Shown: piece by piece, positions 26,366 to 34,992 of the stretch
How the letters are laid out: each line of letters opens with the position of its first letter
How positions within the stretch are numbered: the first letter of the stretch is position 1
Assembly: GCF_002214805.1 (NCBI RefSeq)
Contig: NZ_CP019914.1
Span: 310,001 to 374,000 of the forward strand
Direction of reading: 5' to 3'
DNA from: Brachyspira hampsonii
GTDB taxonomy: Bacteria > Spirochaetota > Brachyspiria > Brachyspirales > Brachyspiraceae
Length of the DNA: 64,000 bases
Notes under the pieces: model-generated
The model's database searches: none
Seen by the model: only the letters and a program-made list of their open reading frames with translations
What the model was told of the DNA's origin: nothing
Position numbers and translations under genes: made by a program

Positions 26366-27136
26366 TTAAAATCTTAATGTTATACCTATTCTAGGCAAAA
26401 ATAAAGCTCTTATATTAGCAAAAGGCTCATATTGCTTAAAGCTTGAAAGATGAGATATTTCAAATAATGAAGAAGTCCAAGGTGCAACATAGTAGCCTAT
26501 ATCAAATAATGAAATATCTATACCAACCTGTACAGGCCAATTAGCTCCTGTTTTAGGGAAGAGCTGTATTCTCCATCCAAGCTCAACCGACATATAGAAA
26601 CCGCCATGTGAATATATATCAGGAAGTCCTCCTTCTTTCAATGCATTACCGCTTATAGAAAGTGCTGTACCTCCGAATCTTGGAGATAAGAAAAATCCGA
26701 ATGGTGCTTTTCTCCAAAAGAAAAATTTAACATTTAAAGACCATGGTACTGTACTGAAGCTGACATTATATTTGTCCATTTTTATTTCTCCAACCGAAAA
26801 ACCAATATCAAGACCAACTGTCATAAAATCAAGAGGAGCAAAATCATAACTGAATCCTAATCCGAAAGCATAATGCTTAAGTTTTGTATCAATATAATCT
26901 CCTACATTACCTCCTGCAAAATTATTTATTAAGTCATGGAACATAGGCTCCATTACACCAACACCTATATCAAATAAACCTGCATACAAAGTAGGTCCGA
27001 AGTTAATACCGAATAAACTTCTGCCATGCATATAATCTAAAAATGCATTTCCTGTAGGTTCTCCTATATTTTGAGAAAATAATGATGAAGTACTTATAGT
27101 AAAAATAAGCATTAACAATGAAATAAACTTTTTCAT
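26366..27136 (-). CDS. Outer membrane beta-barrel-like protein
   Basis: 256 residues with a Sec signal peptide (MKKFISLLMLIFTISTSSLFS, then QN). The mature sequence is Gly- and aromatic-rich with alternating strands (FGINFGPTLYAGLFDIGVG, FMTVGLDIGFSVGEI, ALFLPRIGITLRF) and ends in Phe, the usual outer membrane barrel terminus recognised by BamA. No known family can be named. It is transcribed alone, ending at the terminator at 26315-26350. Confidence 0.8.
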   Translation of the reverse strand: MKKFISLLMLIFTISTSSLFSQNIGEPTGNAFLDYMHGRSLFGINFGPTLYAGLFDIGVGVMEPMFHDLINNFAGGNVGDYIDTKLKHYAFGLGFSYDFAPLDFMTVGLDIGFSVGEIKMDKYNVSFSTVPWSLNVKFFFWRKAPFGFFLSPRFGGTALSISGNALKEGGLPDIYSHGGFYMSVELGWRIQLFPKTGANWPVQVGIDISLFDIGYYVAPWTSSLFEISHLSSFKQYEPFANIRALFLPRIGITLRF

Positions 27137-27318
27137 AAGAAGATCTCCATTAATAAAATTACATAGTGCGATAATATATTAAATTATAAAAAAGTCAATA
27201 ATACATATTATCTAAAATATAAAAATCATGATATAAACATCAAAAAAATTAAATTATATTTGCATAAATTATAAATATCTAATACATTTTACTAATAAAA
27301 TATTTTTAGGATGCTTTT

Positions 27319-28554
27319 ATGAATAGAAAAAATAGAAGAAATATAAATACAAAAAGAAGAAAAAAATATCATAAAAAGAATATAAAAGAAAGCAAAATAA
27401 AAAACTTACGGGAAAATATTACAAATAAAGCTAAAGAATATATAAATGATGAAAATATAAAAAAGATTAAAGATTCAGCCGAAAAAGGATTAAAAAAAGC
27501 CAAAGATTTTACATACGATAATATAGATAAATTTCAAAAATATATTGATGAAAAAGATATAAAAGGAAAAGTAAAAAATATTACAAATGCTGGTATCGAT
27601 AAAATAAAAGAGCATTCAAAAAAGAAATATATGACTAGATTTTTAAAATTTATTCATAGATATTATATATTAACTTTTTTAATTCTTTTTATAATATCAA
27701 TTTTAGTATTTAGAAATATATACATCACTCATAATCAAAAAATAGAAAACTCACTTAATTATTCAATTACAAATTTTGCTCCATCATTAAATAATATTAT
27801 AATAGCAAAAGAAGATTATTATACAAACTATATTATAAGGACAATATCAAGCAATAAAACTATAACGAATAATATAATACTAAAAAGCACATCTTTAGAC
27901 AATTTAGAAACATCATTAAAAAATATTTTGGATAATTATAATATAATGCTTCAAACTTCAATAAATGAAACTGTAAAATCTTATAATAATCTTATAAATT
28001 TCTGGTTTGCATTTTTAACTGTAATAATAATAGTATTTATATTTATAACATTAGTAATAAATAATAATATATTAAAAAAATCTAAAATAAAAATGAAATC
28101 TTTTAATAACAGCTATAATAAAAAGGTAAAAGAAATAAAAATGCATATTAAAAACTTTGAAAAATTAAAAAAAGAAAATGACAAAACTATAGAAATAAAT
28201 AAACTTTATAACTTAGCAAATACTTTGTTTGATTTAAAAGACTATAATAATTCAATTTACTATTATGATAGAGTTATAAAATTAGATAATAATTTTATTT
28301 ATGCACTTTATAACAAGGCAGTATCATACTATTACATTAATGACTATAATAAATGTGCAGATGATTTTATAGATTTATACAATAGAGAAAGTTCAATAAA
28401 AGCCCTAGTGCTAAAAAATATTATAGAACTTGCAAATAAAAATATAGAAAAAGCAATTCAATTTTTCCGAAATGAAAATATAGACTATGAATCATTACAG
28501 CAAAATAAAGAAAAGCAGTCGATATTTGATAGGATAAGAAATATCTTATCTTAA
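27319..28554 (+). CDS. Membrane protein with basic N-terminal domain and C-terminal TPR repeats
   Basis: 411 residues. The first 110 are very basic and helical, with Lys/Asn-rich amphipathic repeats (NITNKAKEYINDENIKKIKD), then a span at about 112-132, an extracytoplasmic domain of about 95 residues, a second span at about 228-250, a coiled-coil-like linker and two TPR-type units near 290-360 (LYNLANTLFDLKDYNNSIYYYDR and the next). The basic N-terminus and the TPR region would both be cytoplasmic. It is probably a protein-protein scaffold; no specific role is recognised. Confidence 0.78.
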   Translation: MNRKNRRNINTKRRKKYHKKNIKESKIKNLRENITNKAKEYINDENIKKIKDSAEKGLKKAKDFTYDNIDKFQKYIDEKDIKGKVKNITNAGIDKIKEHSKKKYMTRFLKFIHRYYILTFLILFIISILVFRNIYITHNQKIENSLNYSITNFAPSLNNIIIAKEDYYTNYIIRTISSNKTITNNIILKSTSLDNLETSLKNILDNYNIMLQTSINETVKSYNNLINFWFAFLTVIIIVFIFITLVINNNILKKSKIKMKSFNNSYNKKVKEIKMHIKNFEKLKKENDKTIEINKLYNLANTLFDLKDYNNSIYYYDRVIKLDNNFIYALYNKAVSYYYINDYNKCADDFIDLYNRESSIKALVLKNIIELANKNIEKAIQFFRNENIDYESLQQNKEKQSIFDRIRNILS

Positions 28555-28579
28555 TAATAATTTTATAATAAGTTAATAA

Positions 28580-29257
28580 TTATTTAAAAATATCATTGGT
28601 GGCATCATACCAAAATACGAAATCTAGATACTCCATAGGAATTTTTTCGCTTTTTGAATATTCAACTAGATTTGATTCGCAGCTTAGATAATTATTTTTT
28701 GTAAGGCTTGTTTTAGGAGTCATACCTTCAGGCAATATACTTAACTTATCCATTACACGCATTATATGTCTGTCAAGTATAGCGATTTTTTGTCCGAACC
28801 CTATATTTCTAAGAAAATGACTAGCCTCTTTAAGTCCATATCCTTTAACTTCTTTGGCAAGCTCATTTCTTAATTCTACCATACTGTCATTTTTTAAAGC
28901 TTCATTGATTCTGTCTTTTAATACAAACTTTTCATTAGGAAAATAAATCTTTCTGGCAAGCACTATATTTTCAGCCTTCATATTATGAAATCTTACATGC
29001 TTTATTAATATATTAGCTACTTTTTCAGCACTTCCTTTAAAAAGCAGATTATTATTATATAAATCAATTATAGCAGCCGCCCCGCTTCTAGCCTTTGTCT
29101 GAGGAGTACATATACAAAATGCAAGTTCAGCAAAAAGTCTTTTATCATTATCTCTTTTAAAAACCCTCTCAAAATATTCAAGTCTTCTTTTCATTCTCTC
29201 ATGAAGAATTTTATCTTTGTATATTCCCATTAAATGTTTAGCATATTCCTTATCCAT
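28580..29257 (-). CDS. ogg: 8-oxoguanine DNA glycosylase/AP lyase (Ogg2-like)
   Basis: 225 residues of the HhH-GPD superfamily. The helix-hairpin-helix segment KGYGLKEASHFLRNIGF contains the candidate catalytic lysine, and the conserved aspartate follows in IAILDRHIMR. The short length and lack of a [4Fe-4S] cysteine cluster at the C-terminus fit archaeal/bacterial Ogg2 proteins rather than endonuclease III. It removes 8-oxoguanine from DNA and nicks the abasic site. It is monocistronic and converges on the TPR gene, 25 nt apart. Confidence 0.88.
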   Translation of the reverse strand: MDKEYAKHLMGIYKDKILHERMKRRLEYFERVFKRDNDKRLFAELAFCICTPQTKARSGAAAIIDLYNNNLLFKGSAEKVANILIKHVRFHNMKAENIVLARKIYFPNEKFVLKDRINEALKNDSMVELRNELAKEVKGYGLKEASHFLRNIGFGQKIAILDRHIMRVMDKLSILPEGMTPKTSLTKNNYLSCESNLVEYSKSEKIPMEYLDFVFWYDATNDIFK

Positions 29258-29398
29258 AATCAGTCCCTATATTGAAGTATATAAAATTACTATGTATGAT
29301 ACTATTATATAAATTAAATTTCAATATATAAAATATTCTTTATTAATAATACCAATAATATTTAATATATGCAGTATAATATATAATTCTATAGTTAA

Positions 29399-29473
29399 AA
29401 TAGTTTTGAAACAGCTATATTGATTAATTGATATATTTGATTTATAATATAAAAATACAGTTTCAAAATTATT
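29399..29473. repeat. Probable inverted-repeat element, copy C (about 75 bp)
   Basis: ATAGTTTTGAAAC at the left and GTTTCAAAATTAT at the right form an imperfect inverted repeat with the same TTTTGAAAC end sequence as the elements at 21765-21885 and 62530-62802. It lacks the outer CAAGTCTA part and the GC-rich core, so it may be a degraded or minimal copy. It lies in the 243-bp gap between the divergent ogg and sbcD-like genes. Confidence 0.45.
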
Positions 29474-29500
29474 ATATATACTAAAAAGAGAAATTTTATT

Positions 29501-30571
29501 ATGCCTAAATTATTAATATCAAGCGATTTGCATCTTAGTATTCAGGAAAAAGAATATTCTCTTTCTGTGCTGGATGAGATTATAGAATATGCAAAAAACT
29601 ATGATGCTTTAATGCTTCTAGGAGATACTTTTAATACTTTTGAAGATTTGCAAGGATTAAAAGATGTGTTCTCAACAAAAATAGAAGACTACCAAAAAGA
29701 TGTATACTTACTTAAAGGCAATCATGAGAATTTAAAATCAAAAGGTATAACATTAAATAAATTAAAATTCCCAGACAATGTTATAGTGATAGAAGATATA
29801 AGTTTTTTTAATATTGATAACTTGGATATTATAGCACTTCCCTACAGTGAAAAATATATTATAGATAATGATACAAATAAAAAAATAGAAAACCTCAATG
29901 CTGACAACAGAATAGTAATAGCACATGGAATAGTAGAAGGAACATTATGGGCTATAGAAGAAAATGAAGAATCAGCAAGCATACCAATAGATATAATAAA
30001 AAGAATAGATCCTAATATTGCAGTAGTAGGACATATTCATAAACAAATGGAAGTTAATATTGAAAATATAGAAATAATATATACAGGTTCTGCAAGAGTT
30101 TGGAGAAGAACTAAATCAGAAATGGGCATAAGAAGATGTTTAGCTATTGATACTGAAAATAATTCAATAAAAAAAACATTTATAAATATCAAAAATGCCG
30201 GAGTACATAGGGTGTATGAAAGCAATATTTATAATATATCGAATTTAGAACAAAAAGCCTCTGAATGGGGTATAAATGATATTATAGATATTAATATCTA
30301 CGGAATAGCTGAAGATGAAAATGAGCTTGAAGAGAAGATAAATAATATAAAAAATAAATATTCAAAATATGTAAGAGACTTTAATATAAAAACTTCGGAT
30401 ATATTTTTACTTGAAAATGCCTATAATGAAAGCATTATAAAAGAGTTTTTAGCTATAGCAGATGAATATGAATTTAATACTAATAATGAAGAAGATTTAG
30501 AAATAGTTGAAATCGCAAAAAGAATAGGCATAGAAAAACTATATACTGCATTACAAAATAATAAAAGATAA
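29501..30571 (+). CDS. sbcD: SbcD/Mre11-like metallophosphoesterase
   Basis: 356 residues of the calcineurin-like phosphoesterase family: SSDLHLS (motif I), LLGDTFN (II), LKGNHEN (III), IAHGIVEG (IV) and VVGHIHKQ (V) provide the dinuclear metal ligands. The C-terminal part is the capping region. With the P-loop protein encoded 24 nt downstream it would form an Mre11-Rad50-type (SbcCD or YhaO-YhaN-like) complex that processes DNA ends and hairpins. The symbol is by family; the YhaO branch is equally possible. Confidence 0.87.
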   Translation: MPKLLISSDLHLSIQEKEYSLSVLDEIIEYAKNYDALMLLGDTFNTFEDLQGLKDVFSTKIEDYQKDVYLLKGNHENLKSKGITLNKLKFPDNVIVIEDISFFNIDNLDIIALPYSEKYIIDNDTNKKIENLNADNRIVIAHGIVEGTLWAIEENEESASIPIDIIKRIDPNIAVVGHIHKQMEVNIENIEIIYTGSARVWRRTKSEMGIRRCLAIDTENNSIKKTFINIKNAGVHRVYESNIYNISNLEQKASEWGINDIIDINIYGIAEDENELEEKINNIKNKYSKYVRDFNIKTSDIFLLENAYNESIIKEFLAIADEYEFNTNNEEDLEIVEIAKRIGIEKLYTALQNNKR

Positions 30572-30595
30572 TAATTAAAAATATGGAAAATAAAA

Positions 30596-32755
30596 ATGAT
30601 ATTAAATTTAAATAAATTCGGAAAGTTTAAAAATAAATCTTTTGAAATATCAGATAATCTCACATTGTTTTACGGAGAAAACGAATCAGGAAAAACTACT
30701 ATATTTGATTCCTTGATGTTATTATTTTCAGAAAACAAAAAAACTTCATCATTCGCCAAACAAATAAAATTGAGATACGGAGATAATATAGATATTAATA
30801 CAGAACCTGAAATAGATGAAAATATAAAACTTCACCCTCAGTCCTATAATAATTTATATTCTATAAGACAAAGCGAAATAATATTTGAAATGTCCGACAG
30901 TAAAAAAGATTCTAAGGATTGGGAAAGCGAGATAAAGAAAAAATTATTTGCTTCAGATATAGATGTTGGAAAAATAATATCAGAAGTAAAAGCTGAATAT
31001 TCAGGAAAATCCCAAAATGCAATACCGGCACAATTAAAAAATACAAAATATAGAAATGAAGAAATAGATGAAGAACTTAATAATTTATACAGCAAGGCTA
31101 ACACAGAAGTTAATAAAAAAGATAAATTAAAGGAACTTGATGAATTATTAAAAGAAAGCAGCAATATATTAAAAGAAAAAATTGATAATTATAATAAATT
31201 AAATGCATTAAGAGAAGAAAAAAATAAAGCAAAAGAAAAAAATAATTTATTAAATATCAATACAATGATACATGAATTTAATAAAAAGGATAAATTCATA
31301 AATGAAAATATATACCTGCAGAAAGATCATTCAAAAACAATTAATGAACTAAGCGGAAAAATAGATGAAGGTGAAAATAAGATATCATATTTAAAAGGAA
31401 AAATAGAATCTCTTCAAAAATCTTCAGAAGAAAAAAATAAAACAGATTATCAAAGCATAATGATAAGAATAGATAAAGCAATAAAAAAAATAGATGCCTT
31501 AAAAGAAAAAAATAATAAAATACCAAAGATAGTATTTTTGGCTGCTGTTGTTTTAATATCAGCATTACTTAGTTTATATTTTAAAAACCCATATTGGTTT
31601 TTAATCATACTTCCTTCTATACCATTTTTACTTATAAAAGAAGGAAAAAATGACAAGTTTATAAACGATATATTAGATTCACTTCCGGAACTTGATATAA
31701 AAAGTGATAATTTGGAGCTGTCAGATTTAAAAGATATGCTGTTAAAAGAATTGGCTAAAATAGAATTGATACTTGAAGAAAATGACGATGAAGAATTAGA
31801 AAATTATAAAAAAGAATTAGAGGAAGCAGCTGTCAATTTAGAAAATCATCATAATGAATTAAATAATTTCTTTGATAAGCTCAATGTAAAAAATAAAGAA
31901 AATTACTGTGAAATAAAAAGCAATTTTGATAATGTATATAAAAGCACTGAAGAATTATTTAAAAAATTAATGATAGAAGCAAAAAAATTCGGCTTTAAAG
32001 ATATAAAAACTTTAGAAGCTAATTGCAGCAGAATATTAAAAGAGCTTGATGAAAATGGAATCAATCCTGATGATTTTAATGAAATGGAAATGAAAGCATT
32101 AGAAAATAAATTAAGAGAGCTTGAAATAGAAATTAATTCTATAAAAGAAAATATGAACAAAGTCATGTCTAATGCATCATATATTCAAGGAGAGCTTAAC
32201 AGCAGCGATGATGTGCATAAAAAGATAATAAACCTTGAAAGTGAGTTTGCAGAAAATAATGAAGAGATAAAAAATTTAAACAAGAGAAAAAAAGCATTAG
32301 AACTTCTTGAAAATATGCTCTCAAAAATAAATAAAAAAAATGACGATATATTTAATTCTCTTTCAAATGATGCAGAGCTTTTATACAATCATATAACAGG
32401 AAAAAATTTATCTGATGATGTAATTTCAATGTCAGGATTCGATAAAAATAAAATAATGGTAAAAGATAAGAATAATGAAATGAGAAATGTGGAATTATTA
32501 TCTTCAGCAACAAAAGATGCCGTTTATATAGCTATGCGTCTTTCTATACTTTCAAAAATACATGAAAAAGGAAGATTAATATTATTAGATGACCCTTTTA
32601 TAACTTTTGATAATAATAGAACAAAAGAAGCATTATCATTTATAAGAGAATATTCAAAAAAATATAATATTCCTATAGCAATATTTACAAAAGATATATT
32701 TATAAGAGATATTATGAAAAATTATGAAGAAGCTATTATACATGAATTATCTTAA
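30596..32755 (+). CDS. sbcC: SbcC/Rad50-like ATPase (YhaN type)
   Basis: 719 residues. Walker A GENESGKTT is at residues 27-35, a long coiled coil runs from about 150 to 590 and is broken near 300-345 by a hydrophobic segment (VFLAAVVLISALL and YWFLIILPSIPFL), and the C-terminal half-site has LILLDDPFITFD. Canonical SbcC is about 1,000 residues with a Cys zinc hook; here the hook is absent and hydrophobic helices sit at the coiled-coil apex, as in YhaN-type proteins, which suggests membrane anchoring. It partners the phosphoesterase upstream. Confidence 0.87.
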   Translation: MILNLNKFGKFKNKSFEISDNLTLFYGENESGKTTIFDSLMLLFSENKKTSSFAKQIKLRYGDNIDINTEPEIDENIKLHPQSYNNLYSIRQSEIIFEMSDSKKDSKDWESEIKKKLFASDIDVGKIISEVKAEYSGKSQNAIPAQLKNTKYRNEEIDEELNNLYSKANTEVNKKDKLKELDELLKESSNILKEKIDNYNKLNALREEKNKAKEKNNLLNINTMIHEFNKKDKFINENIYLQKDHSKTINELSGKIDEGENKISYLKGKIESLQKSSEEKNKTDYQSIMIRIDKAIKKIDALKEKNNKIPKIVFLAAVVLISALLSLYFKNPYWFLIILPSIPFLLIKEGKNDKFINDILDSLPELDIKSDNLELSDLKDMLLKELAKIELILEENDDEELENYKKELEEAAVNLENHHNELNNFFDKLNVKNKENYCEIKSNFDNVYKSTEELFKKLMIEAKKFGFKDIKTLEANCSRILKELDENGINPDDFNEMEMKALENKLRELEIEINSIKENMNKVMSNASYIQGELNSSDDVHKKIINLESEFAENNEEIKNLNKRKKALELLENMLSKINKKNDDIFNSLSNDAELLYNHITGKNLSDDVISMSGFDKNKIMVKDKNNEMRNVELLSSATKDAVYIAMRLSILSKIHEKGRLILLDDPFITFDNNRTKEALSFIREYSKKYNIPIAIFTKDIFIRDIMKNYEEAIIHELS

Positions 32756-32842
32756 TATATTTATTATCTTTAATAATATTGTATTTTTATCAATTTCTTT
32801 ATAAAATATAGATTATAATATTATACAAATATTGGCGGAATT

Positions 32843-33940
32843 ATGAAAAAAATAGGCGTATATATAGACTTAGAAAATGTATCGCATTTAAGCTATGAAG
32901 TTAATTTTGAGCAAATGCTTAATAATATATTTTTATTTTATAAGAATAATTTAAAAGACAAAGAAATAGTTTATTCTATAAAAAAGGCTTACGGAGATGC
33001 AAAATCTATAAAAAAATATTCTAAAAAACTAAGAGATATGCATATTGATATTATTTATTCTGTACCTGTTAATAAAGCAAAAAACATGGCTGATATGATA
33101 TCATCAATAGATGCATTTGAAGATTTTGTAATAGACAAAAAAATAGATATAGTAATATTTGTAAGCAGAGATGTTGATTATACTGTGGTTATGGATAAAC
33201 TTTCAAGATACGGTGCTATTGTTGGAATAGTTACAGTATTTGATAATGCTAAAAGAAATATATTTAAAAGCTCATGCAGTCATATATTTAAAATTGAAGA
33301 TTATAAATCAGCAGAAAAACATGAAAATGAATCTAAAAAAGAAGAAAATAATATAGATAAAATAGAATTTTTAAACTTCTTTTATAACAGAGTATTGGAA
33401 ATATACAATATACAAAATACACAAACTGTAAAAATTTCAATATCAGATATATGCAACAAAATCAATGAAGACTTTAATCTTGAAAAAGGTAAAAGTGCAA
33501 TAGAACAAACACAATTCAAAAAAATTAAAAATGTTCTTAAATATCTAAATAATAATGGAATAGAAACAGAAATAAATAATGATGATTTTTATATTAATGA
33601 AGTAAACATATTCAAAAATATAATGTCTAAAATTTTAAATCTAAGCAGCTCTGAAATAAGCGAAAAAAATTTCATATTGGCATTCAGAGAAATAGTTTCT
33701 AATTATGAAGAAAATGCTGTTATCTCTCTTGCTAATACAATGAATGAAATTAATAAAAAATTCAAAATAGGAAATAATTCAAGTGCCGTAAAAAATACAA
33801 GATTTAAAAAACCAAGCAAATTTATAGAGCATATAATTAAAAAAGATATTCCTATTGAACTTACTAATAAGGGAAACGCTTTTATAATGAAAGATAAAAA
33901 CAAAGTTTTGGAAATACTAGAAAATATAGGTAACGAATAG
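32843..33940 (+). CDS. NYN-domain (LabA-like PIN-fold) ribonuclease with two C-terminal HTH-like repeats
   Basis: 365 residues. The N-terminal NYN domain (about 1-155) has YIDLENV (D9), ADMISSIDAFED and FVSRDVDYTVVMDKL, giving the acidic cluster of a PIN-like metal-dependent nuclease. The C-terminal half contains two copies of one unit: ISISDICNKINEDFNLEKG... and ISLANTMNEINKKFKIGNN..., each ending in a QFKKIKN/RFKKPSK-like helix. They resemble OST-HTH/LOTUS-type RNA-binding modules, but that assignment is tentative. The gene is 25 nt upstream of tyrA. The RNA target is unknown. Confidence 0.83.
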   Translation: MKKIGVYIDLENVSHLSYEVNFEQMLNNIFLFYKNNLKDKEIVYSIKKAYGDAKSIKKYSKKLRDMHIDIIYSVPVNKAKNMADMISSIDAFEDFVIDKKIDIVIFVSRDVDYTVVMDKLSRYGAIVGIVTVFDNAKRNIFKSSCSHIFKIEDYKSAEKHENESKKEENNIDKIEFLNFFYNRVLEIYNIQNTQTVKISISDICNKINEDFNLEKGKSAIEQTQFKKIKNVLKYLNNNGIETEINNDDFYINEVNIFKNIMSKILNLSSSEISEKNFILAFREIVSNYEENAVISLANTMNEINKKFKIGNNSSAVKNTRFKKPSKFIEHIIKKDIPIELTNKGNAFIMKDKNKVLEILENIGNE

Positions 33941-33964
33941 AAAAAATAATACAGGGGGTGAAAT

Positions 33965-34813
33965 ATGTCAAATATAACAGTTATCGGAATGGGATTAATG
34001 GGAGGCTCTTTAATAAAAGCATTAAAACTAAGCAATCAAAATTATAATATATACGCCATAGATACAAATAAAGAAAATATAGAATCAGCTTTAAAATACG
34101 GATATATTGAAAAAGGATATTTTAATTATGATAATATAAAAGATCTTATTGAATTATCCGACATCATTATGATATGTACACTTCCTTCAATAGCAATAGA
34201 TATTATTGGTAAATATAAACATTTAATTGATAATAAAAAAATACTTTCAGATTTCTGCGGAGTAAAGACTGATATTTTTAATAATACAAAAGATAAAAAA
34301 TATATAGGGCTTCATACTATGGCAGGAAAAGAAAAGGGAGGATATATCAACTCCTCTGAAACTATATTCAAAAATTCAAATGCTATAATAGTGAATAATG
34401 GAAATGCAGATGAAAGTGATATAAAAATAATAGAAAAACTTTCAAAAGATATAGGCTGTTCTAAAGTTATAAGATCAACAGCTCAAAAACACGATGAAAT
34501 GATAGCTTTTACAAGTCAGCTTATGCATATAATAGCATGCGGTATTGTTAATCATGATCATTTTTTATCTTCGCTTGGTTTTGAGGGAAACAGCTTGGGA
34601 GATCATACAAGAGTAGGTACAATAGATTCTAATATGTGGAGCGAATTATTTTTATACAACAGCGACTATCTATATGATGCTTTAGATAAGTATATAAAAT
34701 GCCTAAATGATTTTAAATATGCATTAAAAGATAAAAACAGAAATGAGTTAAAAAAATTAATGGATAATTCAAATACAATAAAAAATGAATGGATTGAAAG
34801 AAAGAAAAAATAA
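33965..34813 (+). CDS. tyrA: Prephenate dehydrogenase
   Basis: 282 residues. The NAD-binding motif GMGLMGGSL lies at the N-terminus (G8, G10, G13), followed by DTNKENIESA at the end of beta2. GLHTMAGKEKGGYINSS contains the substrate-binding histidine region typical of TyrA, and HDEMIAFTSQLMHIIA the helix of the dimerisation domain. It oxidatively decarboxylates prephenate to 4-hydroxyphenylpyruvate in tyrosine synthesis. No ACT domain or fused chorismate mutase is present, so it is a monofunctional enzyme. The ribosome binding site is CAGGGGGTGAAATATG. Confidence 0.92.
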   Translation: MSNITVIGMGLMGGSLIKALKLSNQNYNIYAIDTNKENIESALKYGYIEKGYFNYDNIKDLIELSDIIMICTLPSIAIDIIGKYKHLIDNKKILSDFCGVKTDIFNNTKDKKYIGLHTMAGKEKGGYINSSETIFKNSNAIIVNNGNADESDIKIIEKLSKDIGCSKVIRSTAQKHDEMIAFTSQLMHIIACGIVNHDHFLSSLGFEGNSLGDHTRVGTIDSNMWSELFLYNSDYLYDALDKYIKCLNDFKYALKDKNRNELKKLMDNSNTIKNEWIERKKK

Positions 34814-34823
34814 GATTAATTAT

Positions 34824-34848
34824 ATGCCCCCCTGAAAGCAGGAGGCAT
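34824..34848. other. GC-rich hairpin after tyrA
   Basis: ATGCCCCCCTG and CAGGAGGCAT can pair (9 pairs with an internal mismatch/bulge) around an AAAG loop. It stands out in this AT-rich gap. No T-run follows on plus, so it is not a classic terminator; it may protect the tyrA mRNA 3' end. Confidence 0.5.
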
Positions 34849-34912
34849 AAAAATAAATGCTTTCTTAATAATAAAACCATATATTTAAAAATATGTAAAA
34901 ATATATTACTAT

Positions 34913-34940
34913 TTGACATTATAAATAATATTGCTATAAT
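34913..34940 (+). promoter_or_regulatory. Strong predicted promoter for the RNase R gene
   Basis: Perfect TTGACA (34913-34918) and perfect TATAAT (34935-34940) with a 16-nt spacer, about 52 nt before the start codon. Confidence 0.7.
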
Positions 34941-34992
34941 AAAATAATATTATTTATGTAATAATATTAATAACTGCCGCGGATAATAAAAA

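Noticed and set aside
34824-34848. GC-rich hairpin as a standard terminator of tyrA
   Set aside because: An A-rich, not T-rich, tract follows on plus; kept only as a hairpin of unknown role.
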